DNA of 64,000 nucleotides from NCBI GenBank assembly GCA_029948255.1, contig JALIZF010001922.1, forward strand, positions 1,054,001-1,118,000, given 5' to 3'. The stretch is from Telmatactis stephensoni. Lineage: Eukaryota > Cnidaria > Anthozoa > Actiniaria > Isophelliidae. Position numbers and translations under genes: made by a program. Within the stretch, counting starts at the first letter, position 1, and each line of letters starts with the position of its first letter. Below are positions 1-11,023 of the stretch, piece by piece. The notes below the pieces were generated by a model. The model made no database searches. It saw nothing but the letters and a program-made list of their open reading frames with translations, and was not told the DNA's origin.

Positions 1-276
1 TATCATATTGATTTATCTAATCATTTAAGTCACATTGATTTATTGATTGATTTCATTTGAAATATTTATTGATTTTTACTATATATATCATTTCTTAGAT
101 TTTATACAAAAACATTATATATGTACATCCAAATTATATTTTAAATTACTTGATATTTTATCATATTGATCAATTTTTATATTTTAAATCCATTGTTTAA
201 TGACTAGCCATATGTTAATGTTATTCAATTTGCTTTAACAATATCTGTAAAACCACAGGTCATGTTAATAAAGCAT

Positions 277-528
277 ATCTCCCTCTCCCTCTCCCTCTCC
301 CTCTCCCTCTCCCTCTCCCTCTCCCTCTCCCTCTCCCTCTCCCTCTCCCTCTCCCTCTCCCTCTCCCTCTCCCTCTCCCTCTCCCTCTCCCTCTCCCTCT
401 CCCTCTCCCTCTCCCTCTCCCTCTCCCTCTCCCTCTCCCTCTCCCTCTCCCTCTCCCTCTCCCTCTCCCTCTCCCTCTCCCTCTCCCTCTCCCTCTCCCT
501 CTCCCTCTCCCTCTCCCTCTCCCTCTCC
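277..528. repeat. (CCCTCT)n hexanucleotide microsatellite
   Basis: About 250 bp of nearly perfect CCCTCT hexamer, followed by degenerate CT-rich sequence to about 608. Open reading frames across it (Ser-Leu or Arg-Glu dipeptide runs) are artefacts. The right flank, about 610-670, closely matches the right flank of the second hexamer array near 4580-4640. The microsatellite is therefore part of a dispersed element and did not arise independently. Confidence 0.97.
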
Positions 529-1007
529 CGTGCTCTTTTCTCCCTCTCCCTCATTCTCCCTCTCTCATTGTCTTATTCTCTCACTCACTCTCACTCACTC
601 TCACTCACAGTGCGAAACCATTCGCATATTTAAGCATCACCGACGCATTAGAAAACCTTTGAAAACTTATGCCGGAGAAACTGAGAGAAAAGCTCATTTC
701 GTCTGATACAAGATGAAAGTGTCACTAAAAGAGATGCCAAAGTGTTCTTTTTTCTATAGAAACGTTTGGGTGGGGGAAAGCTAAACCAACTTCGGCCGCC
801 CATAACTTTGGCGCTATTCATCACTACTTCAAAATTTCAACTATAGTAATTTTGGTATGTTCTTTTAACATATCATGTTTGTATTTTTGTTGGATTAAAG
901 TTTAAAATGCTCATTAAAATTCAAAAGCTCACTGCGTATGGTACAGGATGAAAGTGTCGTTAAAAGAGCCATCGATTCAAGTGACGTCACTGCCGCCCTC
1001 AAACATA

Positions 1008-1203
1008 CAGGGACCCCTACACCTTTTGCGTGAAACGTGATTTTACCGTGAAACGTGATTTAAGTGTAAATCTTTTTGCGTCCACGTGAAAGCAACTGGA
1101 TTTTTTTTGTGAACGTGACGGAGACTTCTTAATGATACGTGACGCATGAAAAGATCAAATATTTTTGCGTGATTTCATTTTGCAAAGGGTATAGGGGACC
1201 CTG
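1008..1203 (+). mobile_element. Short TIR element, CAGGGTCCCC family, copy 1
   Basis: An about 200-bp sequence begins CAGGGACCCCTACACCTTTT and ends with the complementary AAAGGGTATAGGGGACCCTG. The interior is rich in GCGTGA/ACGTGAAACGTGA motifs. Related copies lie at 43924-44136 (same orientation) and 52823-53060 (inverted). It has no coding capacity and is probably a non-autonomous DNA transposon (MITE). Confidence 0.8.
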
Positions 1204-1416
1204 AACATGGCTACCGCTTCTTTCTTTTCATATAGAATAGAGTATTCTTTATTCCAGCTATTGACGAAAATACATTTATAATTATCTTTCTCCCTTTTTC
1301 TTGTTATTCCAAATTTACTTCCCGTCCCCAGAAAATACTCAGACGTTTCATTAACTCCCTTGAAAGTGCATAATCAATGTCATTTTATCCTCTCCGTGCA
1401 AAACCAGTTATTTAAC

Positions 1417-2412
1417 ATGATGAACAGAACCCTCAACAGATCACAGGAACATCTCTCTTGTATACCATTACAAGAACACATCAAACTCCTTCAATTGTCG
1501 TTCGGTTCTTGGTTCAAAATTTTTAGCATAGTTATTATTTCGATAAATGGCACCATAGCAGTTTTATCGGCCTCGTTAAACGCATTTTTTATTTGGGTAT
1601 TTGTCAGGACATCATCCCTTATAAAAGCTTCAACTTATTTCGTTTTTGGGCTGGTATGTTCCGATTTTGGAGTCGCTGTTTTATCTCAGCCTGCCTACTG
1701 CATCATGAAATTTGCTGAATATAAAGGCAAGACAAGTCTATTTTGTGGTAGTGGATATGTTTGTACGATAAGTGCGTGGTTGTTCGCAAGCATATCTTTC
1801 ATCACTTTGACATGTATTACAGGGGATCGTTTCGTTGCCATTGTGTACTCATTGCGTTACAGAGCAATCGTTACTACACGTCGTTGTTGGAAAATACTGG
1901 TTTCCATTTGGGTTTTCTGTGGTTTGACAGGTCCCGTCTGCCGTTTTTATGCACAAACTCCTACTTCCATCGTCATCTTTTCACTACTTCTAGCATCAAT
2001 GTTATGCCTTAACTGTTTCTTTTTGATCACTATTTGGTTAGCAATTCGCCGACACTCGGCATCTATACGACAAAACTTTCCATCCACAGAGATAGACCAA
2101 CAGATGTCAAATGGCAGAAGATCTTTAAAAACCATGTATTACATAACAGGTGCTTTTCTCTTGTGCTACATGCCTTATTTCGTGTCTCTTCTAATCTTTA
2201 TGCACATTGGTGGCCCGTTCACCAACTTTTTCCGCTGTTTGTTCACCGTTACCGAGACTCTGATAATGGTTAACGGTCTGCTAAACCCTTTAATCTACTG
2301 TGTTGGAAATCAAGAGATGTGCGCTGCCGTCTGTGATGTACTTCCATGTACACTTAAAAGGAGCAATCAACGACAAGCTCGAGGAGAGATCGAAATGCAA
2401 GATATAAAGTGA
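1417..2412 (+). CDS. Class A (rhodopsin-like) G protein-coupled receptor, intronless
   Basis: A single-exon ORF of 331 residues from the tandem ATGs at 1417/1420. The reading frame stays open upstream but only from a TTG, so the ATG is preferred. The short N-terminus carries NRT and NRS glycosylation sequons. Seven hydrophobic segments follow. TM1 contains the conserved Asn region (ASLNAFFIW), TM2 has VCSDFGVAVLSQP, and TM3 ends in GDRF, a variant of the DRY motif. TM6 has LLCYMPYF, which replaces CWxP, and TM7 has the canonical NPLIY. The C-terminal tail is short and Cys-containing. These are class A GPCR hallmarks. The protein would be a plasma-membrane receptor, but no ligand can be assigned; cnidarians have many lineage-specific intronless receptors of this kind. 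It lies on the same strand as, and 3 kb before, the visible CFAP99-like exons and may be nested in an intron of that gene. Confidence 0.92.
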   Translation: MMNRTLNRSQEHLSCIPLQEHIKLLQLSFGSWFKIFSIVIISINGTIAVLSASLNAFFIWVFVRTSSLIKASTYFVFGLVCSDFGVAVLSQPAYCIMKFAEYKGKTSLFCGSGYVCTISAWLFASISFITLTCITGDRFVAIVYSLRYRAIVTTRRCWKILVSIWVFCGLTGPVCRFYAQTPTSIVIFSLLLASMLCLNCFFLITIWLAIRRHSASIRQNFPSTEIDQQMSNGRRSLKTMYYITGAFLLCYMPYFVSLLIFMHIGGPFTNFFRCLFTVTETLIMVNGLLNPLIYCVGNQEMCAAVCDVLPCTLKRSNQRQARGEIEMQDIK

Positions 2413-3752
2413 TCTGGTTTTCATACTTTTACCAGCTCTGCCGGTGGTGATCTGTGATAGTGTGTGACGCGATTGTAGGTCGTGTGAAAATCATGCCAAA
2501 CTGAACATTGATCTACGATCAGCTTGATTTATGTGAAATCATGCTGGAGTTGAACGTTGAAGATCATCCCAAAGTTCAACAACTGTTAATTAGGATTGCA
2601 CAAGAGAGCATGATTTTTTCCATCGTCGATTTTTTTAATTTAATTCTATTTGATTTCTTTCTTTCTTTCTCTCTGTCTCTCTCTATTTTCGTGCACGTAG
2701 AAGAAACGTATTGTGTCGTAAAGCGGACGTATTTAAAAACTAAAGCAAGAATATGCATAATTTATCTTTATTGTTTTAGGAATATTTTCAGCAACAGATT
2801 CGATGTTCGGTGTTGTGACCGCCATATTGGTATTCTACGTGTTCCAGTGGTACACTAACATGGCGGGTCTATACTACACACTTTTGATGGTAGATAATAT
2901 GAACAACAGCAGTTTTAAGATAACTTTGATTTTAACGCTCTTTTTGAAGGACGTTCGCGGGCATTGCTCACGCGCACTTTTACTGCGCACGCTAGCGCGC
3001 GCTACCTCAATAAATCCAAGATGGCGGCCTAAAAATATTTTTTCCGGTAATTATTAAATTTCGATCTTTTCAAATGGAACTTACTTTTATAAGAAGAAAA
3101 AATAAAAACAAGGAATTTGAATGAGGAAAAAAATCATTCAGATTGAAAAACTCCAGAAAAAAGGATGAAAAAGATTTTAGTAGACCCAGTCTCCTCTCGG
3201 TATTCAAGATGGCGGGGAAATTTTCAAACTTTACGGCTCGATATCTCCAAAACGAATACGGTGACCCCCACTTTTTTTAGTCTTAAAAGGAAGTTATTTT
3301 GGAGTAATACAACATTTCTGAAAAAGAAAAAATTCTCATCACAAGGGACATAATGACAACGTTTTTTCGCTAAAAATTACACCCCTTCGTCTCATCGAAC
3401 ACCGCCGATTTCAACAGCAGCGCACGGAAAAAAACACTCGTCAAAACTCAGAGAGATTCATTCATGCTTAAATGACCAAACATTGTTGTCAACAATAGTC
3501 TCATACAAATGAAATTTCTGGTCGTTTAAGGTGCGTTTTATATTTTTAGTATCTATTTTCTCGCCCTACGCGTATAGCGTATTTCGCGCGCTTTTCTTTG
3601 GCAATTTCGACAAAATTGTACGGCTTCATAGCTCGAAAACGAATACGGTACCCCCTCTTTTTTATTTCGTTTATTCAAAGTGTATATCATAAAGTATCAG
3701 TATGCGAAATTTCATTAAAATGACATCACAAATTCAATTGCCCGCGAACGTC

Positions 3753-4650
3753 GTGAAAACTCAAATCTACACTAAACGGTTCTCTGGGTCCGGAAGTGTC
3801 AAATTATGACGCACGGGAGTAGGGTAAGATCATCACGGCGCGCGCCCCATTAACAAGTTTCCCTCTCTTATTTATGCTCTCTTGGTTGGAATTATGCGCC
3901 GTAATTTAATCCTTTTCTGGTCATTATATGGGGTATTTCAAGCTACGAAATAACTCATCGACTGACTCAAGATTATGTCAACAGTAATGATCGAAGGGAA
4001 CATGAAAAATTCATCTCCGTTTGAAATGATAAGAAAATACAAAATATTCGTTTTTGGAAATACAAAAAAATACAAACAACGAATTTTCGATTTCGTTTTC
4101 TGAAATACAAAAAATGAATTTCGATTTCCTGATTTCTCCAATCTTCCTTAATTGTACTTTCAGCTTATGAAAATCTTTTTATCCATCGAATGTTTGGTTT
4201 TACATGCAGTTGTACATTTATCGGTCTCTCCCTCTCCCTCTCCCTCTCCCTCTCCCTCTCCCTCTCCCTCTCCCTCTCCCTCTCCCTCTCCCTCTCCCTC
4301 TCCCTCTCCCTCTCCCTCTCCCTCTCCCTCTCCCTCTCCCTCTCCCTCTCCCTCTCCCTCTCCCTCTCCCTCTCCCTCTCCCTCTCCCTCTCCCTCTCCC
4401 TCTCCCTCTCCCTCTCCCTCTCCCTCTCCCTCTCCCTCTCCCTCTCCCTCTCCCTCTCCCTCTCCCTCTCCCTCTCCCTCTCCCTCTCCCTCTCCCTCTC
4501 CCTCTCCCTCTCCCTCTCCCTCTCCCTCTCCCTCTCCCTCTCCCTCTCCCTCTCCCTCTCCCTCTCCCTCTCCCTCTCCATGCGAAACCATTCGTATATT
4601 TGAGCATCGCCGACGCATTAAAAAACCTTTGAAAACTCACGCTCAACAAC
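3753..4650. mobile_element. Dispersed repeat carrying a terminal (CCCTCT)n array
   Basis: Unique-looking sequence at 3753-4225 leads into a 353-bp CCCTCT array (4226-4578) and then a short tail. The part from about 3890 to 4225 is matched in inverted orientation at about 16250-16585. The part 3753-3870 is matched in inverted orientation at about 62080-62110 plus 62503-62570. The copies look like one mobile or segmentally dispersed repeat. No protein is encoded. Confidence 0.7.
4226..4578. repeat. (CCCTCT)n microsatellite, about 59 units
   Basis: About 353 bp of essentially perfect CCCTCT hexamer. All six frames are open across it and give only dipeptide repeats (SP, LP, LS and their complements), so none is a gene. 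Confidence 0.98.
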
Positions 4651-5512
4651 TTGATTAAGGGTCTTTATTATACAATTGTGACGTAAATTTACCAAATAAG
4701 GTATTGTTTGAGGGCCAATATGGAACGGTAATACCCTCTAGAAATCCGGTTTGCGTTTTCGGCCCTGCGTGACGTCAATACATACGCGACTCGTAAAATA
4801 TCAGCCCGTAATACACAAGAAAATATCTAATAAGTGGTTATCATATGATCCGTACGGTCCTGCTTGCGCGCTCCTAATAAAACCTTCGGAAAAAATCACG
4901 TGATGAGGGCTGGACGGCCTTGCGCGAGCGGGCTGGAAAAATCCGTCCGGCCCATCTTGTTCCGCGGCTTCGTCTCGTGGCGTACTTTTTAGTTCTCATC
5001 ACATTTTGACGTCATCTGTGCATCTATTGGAGTACAGACGCACGCGAAAATGGAATCTATTTGATAAATAATACATGATTGTATTGTGTAACCACCCCTT
5101 CCCCTATGGACGAACGTTAAGCCGCATCTACACGAGAAAGTATTTCTTGACAAGGAAAAAAATAACATTTTTTGGCACCTACACGGACGATTTTTCTCGT
5201 CAAGGAAAATTTGTAAGGAAAACTTGTCAAAGTGAACGTGCCCATGTTGATGCGGTTTTCTCCGGGTTCTCCGTTTTTCCCTGTTCAGCAAAAATCAACA
5301 TTTGAGTTGAGCGTTATATGTGAAATATTTAATGTAGAGGTAATAATAGTAATAAACTTTATTTATGCACGGTATCACAATCATTTATAGTGAGTGAGTG
5401 AGTGAGTGAGTAGTGAGTGCGAGTACCAGCAGATGAAAAATCACTATGGATATGCTGATATGAAAAGATCATGTAGTTTTATTATTTATCATTTATTTAT
5501 ATTCATTTTCAG

Positions 5513-8500
5513 GCTAGCTGAATTTGAGAAGGGAGGTAGGGAACCTTCAGAATTTCTCAAATGGCAAGAAAATATGCGAAAGGTACTTTCCCACACACAA
5601 GTTTGTAATTTGTTCTATCTTGGACCTGGCTGACCCTCCAGCCCATGCGTCAAGTGTTGTGTGTGTTGTTGTACATCAATTTCAATAAACGTTGTCGGGC
5701 CAAAGACCCCAAGCATACGCGACTCACACGAAAGGGAGTATGGGTAGAAATTATTAAAACAATAAAACCACACGAATATCAACACGACATCCACATCGAG
5801 CTTGCTAAACCCGTACACAACAAAGGACTTCATTTCTTAGTGTTAAAAATCAAGACCCAACCCCAAAAGGGAGTTAAGTTTGGCATCTACCGATACCGCT
5901 TTTCGGTGTAGTCGCGCGTGCTTCAGGTCAAAATACATTGTTTAGCGTGGTAGTTTCCAGTTCTGAGTGCTAATTAAACTTTTTTTCTGTTACAGAAAGA
6001 CATGGAGAACCAGCTAGCTGAAATCGAGAAAAGACGTCTGGTCAGTAATAATATATACCTTTAAAGGAAATTAACGCTCCACGGAAATTAACGCGAATTG
6101 AAAAAAATCGCCTAAATGTTTTCTTTTATGATAATCAATCTTTATTTAGAAATACCTACGTCACATAAGAGTAGGGTCCTGCTAAACTAAATAAATTAAA
6201 TAAAAACTGAAAAAAGTATATCATATATCTTTTAAACGGTCCTATAGTTGTCATGAATTCTTAATTATGCCATCGCGTTAATGTCATTTAAATGGACATT
6301 TTGGCTTGTTGGTGTTAATTTTCTCTATTTGGAAGTATTTTACCCTCAATTTGCGTTGATTTAATTAAGTTGCGGTACCTTAATTTCATGCAGCGTTAAT
6401 TTATTACTAACAATAGTTCAATTCTCTTTTGGTTAATGTCATGAAGAAAAATAGCACTTTCGGTCAGATCTTGGACTGTTTTCTCCAGAAAGAAAGAAAC
6501 ATTAGAATTATACTCTAAAACGTTTGTAACTGTCCCTACATTAAACCAGAAACTCATAAGGGGTTGAATTATAACTCCCTTATGAGTATCTGATTAAACA
6601 TTTTGTTAAACATCTGAAACCATTTGCCAGAAAGTACAAAAGCTATTTGAGCCTACCTGTAAAAACGTTCCCAGAAAAATAAAAAGATTGATCTGAAAAG
6701 TGGCACAATATTAATAGTAGTATTCATTTTTTTGGTGGTCATTTCTCAAAAGTGACGTGACGCGACGCCAGAATAGGACGTAAGATTAATATATCACATT
6801 CGTTGCGTTACTTTCGGGACGCCTTTTTGCTTATTTTTATGCCTCTTCTTGTCATTGTTTTTGCTGTTTATTTATACCAATGTTAATGTTGTTAATCTCG
6901 TTTATCAGGAAGGCAAGCTAAGTTATGAAGAGGCAATCCTTGCACGTCAAAACTTGATTAAAGAAAACCAGGAAAGAGTACAACAAATAAAACAAGAGGT
7001 ATTGTTTGTCACTCATATATTAGTTTTGCATGTTTAGTCGCAGAGAAATCTGTTTTAATAGGCAAACAAATAGTTTAGCTCCCAAGGTAAATCTTCGAGG
7101 TACACCACCTCGGAAAGATCTATTACAATAGGCAAACAAGTGATTTAGGTCCCAAGGTAAATCCTTGAGGTACACACTTTGCATCTCACAAAGACCTGTT
7201 ACAATAGGCAAAGATATAATTAAGGTCCAAGGTAAATCCTTGAGGTACACCACTTTGCATCTCACAAAGACCTATTACAACAAGCAAACAAATGATTTAG
7301 GTCCAAGGTAAATTCTTGAAGTACAACTATAAGAAATAACATTGCCATTGTTACAAATTGATAATAAAACGTTATACGTAAGATCATAAGTGTTCCGTCC
7401 TGAATTTTGTCAATAAAAAAGAAACAAGAAACGATATACCAATGATCTTAGTATTTCAACTGTGATCGAATTCCATACATGACTGATGATGTTTTCATCA
7501 AGAAAAGTGCTTCTGTTAAGGCATTTACACTTTTTACTTAATTAAGTTATAAAACTTGCACCAAGAGGAGCAAATGAATTTGTATATTGTTCGAGTAGTC
7601 TAACTGAATTTACCATTCTATTTCTTTAAGACTCAAGAAATGATGAATGAATTCATGAAGAAGAAACTAGAGCAGGAAAAAGAGATGAGGTAGACCTTAG
7701 AGTGGATGCTTTAAAAGTTGTCAAAGTTTCGATTGGTTTTCTATTTCTTCTTTCCCTTCTCTCCCCTCTTCCACTTCTTTCCTCTACTTTCACTAGTCTT
7801 TATTCCTTACTACATTTTCAAACAAGCGATGTTTTTGTTAGGTGTATTATGTGTTCTTATGTAGAGATAAAAACTGAAAATATCTCTGTTTTCTGATAGA
7901 AAACTCGTCGAAGATACAATGGAAGGCCACCAAAATACCAAAGAGGCCAGGAGAAAACTACGTGATTTCAAGCAAAAAATGGGTGAGAGTTAGATAACTT
8001 AACCTTCACGACTGGCAAATTTTGGAGAGGAGGCGAAGGTGAAAAGAAAGGGGAAAGAAATGAGCGCCTGAAATAGTGCTTTTGATCTTCCTTCTTCCCC
8101 TCCCCCTCTCCCCTCCCCTCCCTCTCCCCTCCCCCTCCCCTCCTCCTCTCCCCTCCCCCTTCCCCTATCCCCCTTCCCCCACTCCCCTCCCCTCCCCATC
8201 CTCCAAAGAGCTCCGGTTACACAGGCTATGCCTATAAATAACCATAACAGCAATAGACCACTTGCAGCACCTCGGGATGCAACTGAATTTGGAGGACAAA
8301 ACAATAGGTTCCAATTCTCAGGAGATTGCAATTCTTTTGTTTTGTCCTCCAAATTGAGCTGCTTTGACGTCACGTGGTAGTGGTCTATAGTGATGGAGGT
8401 TAGCTTATTAAAATACGTGTTTCCGTTGCAGTCCAAGAAGTAGCCAAGGAGAACCAAGAAATGATGAGAAAAGCACTTGAAGAGGTTTGTACTGCTTTAC

Positions 8501-10978
8501 GTTACTCCGTGTGTCACGTTTGGTACCGCACGTGTCACGCAGTCATATAACTTACGTACCTACAATGATTTTATAGGCTGAAGAAGAAATGCGCCAAAAA
8601 GTCGCCCTGATAGCTAAAATCCGAGCTATTGAAAGTGTCCCTGTTATTCGCTTTAAGGTAAGTAGGTATTTCATTCTATTTTGAGGCGGTTCCTTCTAGC
8701 CTCCCCACCCCAAATGCTAGAAAATCATTATTGTAATATTTGTTTGTTTGTTTGTCATTCAGTATGTGGATCTAACAGAGACTTCTGGAGCAGGTTTACT
8801 GGGCGAATTGTCTATAGCTGAGGTACGTAGATGTCGTGTTTCGCTTTTTGCATTTTCATTTGTTGTCTTTATCCATGTTGCTAACCTCTTTATTTCATGT
8901 TAGCTTAGAGAGAGATTGTCATTACTGAAAATGGCCGAGGATGAAGAAAAAGAGAAAAAACGGGATGAAATTCTTAAGTCTAAAGTGGTAAGTATAGTCA
9001 TCAAATTATTGTGTGTTATTGTCAACATAAATCCCATTCGAAAAAGTATTTCAAATCATCAAATTCACTAAACTCTACTGATTAGACCTGTCTAATACAG
9101 TGCGCTTGTGCAGCTAACACTGCTTGCTACTACTATAAGCGAACTGTCCCTAAAAAGAAACGTTCTTAGAAATATAACAATTCCACCACTAGAACAGTCG
9201 ACACAGGAATCTCAGACTACAGTCCTTGCCAGAATTGATGGCACGATTTTGTCGGAGTGCGCGCGCACAGTGGACGGTAATGAAATTCGCTCCCCCCCCC
9301 TCCCCCCTGTACAATGTTGCTGTGAAAATCCCGACACCTACCACTTGGCATTCAGTCCGAAATACCTTTTAACTAGCAGCAACATTGTACAGGGGGGAGG
9401 GGGTACAAAAGTACAGCCACAAAGTTTACATTTTGATTTTGGCAATGATTGTACCTAATGCCGGTATACCTTTCTGTTTTTGCTCTAAGGAAAAAGACCA
9501 GTTGTTGATGGATACCCTTGAAACTATCGCAAAACATCGCGCAGAAAAGGGAAAAGAAGCAGCTGTCAGGTATGGGATAAATCGGTTATATCGTTTAATA
9601 TTGTGACAGTCATGAAACCACGTGGAAAACATATTACCTTATATGGAAAGGTATCCCATATATGGAATTTTTGGACAAATATGAAAAGTTGAGCTCATGA
9701 AAATGCTTTGCCAAACGTGAAAAATTGTGACCAAGTCGTGTTGCTAATATGGAACCCTCAAATATTGAAACAAATGAAAAATTCGCAAATTAACTAATAT
9801 GGATTTGTTGACCAAATATGGAAAATCTCAAGAAATTGTGTACCCAAATATTGCAAGTCTATATAAAGATTGTGGCTGATTTCTGTCATCATTTTTTAAA
9901 ATTTAATTTTATATATATTATAGACAAGAAGAGAGAAAACGTACACAGAAACAACCACCAAAAGATCCTAAACTTCAGGAGTTACAAGACAAACTTGAAG
10001 CTCGTAAAGCAGGTATGGAGCTGGTTGATATATCTGGAGGAAGAAAGGGCGAGGCAACACTTTAAAAACTTCTGACTTTGTCACCTACTCCACCCACACT
10101 AAACCTACGTTCAATAATAAGAAAATATTAAAAGATAGACCAGTTTTCGTATAAGTTTGAAAGGGAACGCGTCGTGCTGTGACCGTGTCAGTGCCGTGAT
10201 GTCCATAAAAACATTCGAAATTCTTGTCGTAATCGTGCCGTGCCGTGACCGTTTTCACAGTCATAGGAAAGCTGCTCTATCGGTCCTCATGGCAATTCAC
10301 ATCTAGGCTGTCCTGACCTTATACATCAAAGAACGTCATTTCTTGATACTAAAAATCAAGACCAAGGTCCTCCTCCCTTTTCACCTCCCCCACCCCATTC
10401 CCTTTCCCCTCCCCTCCCCCTTCCCTTCCCCTCCCCTCCCCCTTCCCTTCCCCTCCCCCACCCCTCCCCTCCCCAGAGAGCCTGTGGGTAGGCTAATGAC
10501 AATCCGTTTTGCAATAGGCGTATATAAGAAAATGATTACACACTTTATTCATCAAATGAAAAATGCAGATTTTTGAATAAGGGAAAGGAATAACATTTTT
10601 TAACTTCCAGAGAGAAAAAGAGAAAGTCAAAAACTGGCTCAAAGTTTAGCACCAAAGAAAACCTCGTCAAGGAGACAAAAAGAACTTGAAAGAGAAAAGG
10701 TAAAACTTTGCAGTGATAATAGTTGTATGGCTTTGCATTATTAGTCGTATTGGAAAATGTGAAAACAGTAGAACATTTTCTCAAGCTTGCTCACGTAGCT
10801 AAATGACGGCCGTTGACGGGCCAAGAAAAAATATTTAACTTTAAGTTTAAATTTAATTTTTCTTTTCTTTTTGTAACTAAAACAATTCCTTTATCCTGGA
10901 TTTGTAGTAGGCTCCGATTTCGGTAGGTCCTTCATACATGGTACATTAGAATGGGTCCTATTGTATATAACGAAATAC

Positions 10979-11023
<45 letters not shown>

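Noticed and set aside
225..633. Long ORFs of Ser-Leu or Arg-Glu dipeptides
   Set aside because: They translate the CCCTCT microsatellite; open in several frames on both strands, so not coding evidence.
2508..2860. ORF beginning MIYDQLDLCEIMLELNVEDH, considered as a missing CFAP99 N-terminal exon
   Set aside because: Its first 30 codons look protein-like, but it starts on a non-ATG codon, has no clear splice pair and does not match what I know of CFAP99; it may be GPCR 3' UTR.
4152..4658. ORFs of Ser-Pro, Leu-Pro, Glu-Gly or Arg-Gly repeats
   Set aside because: Same cause: a 353-bp hexamer array without stops in any frame.
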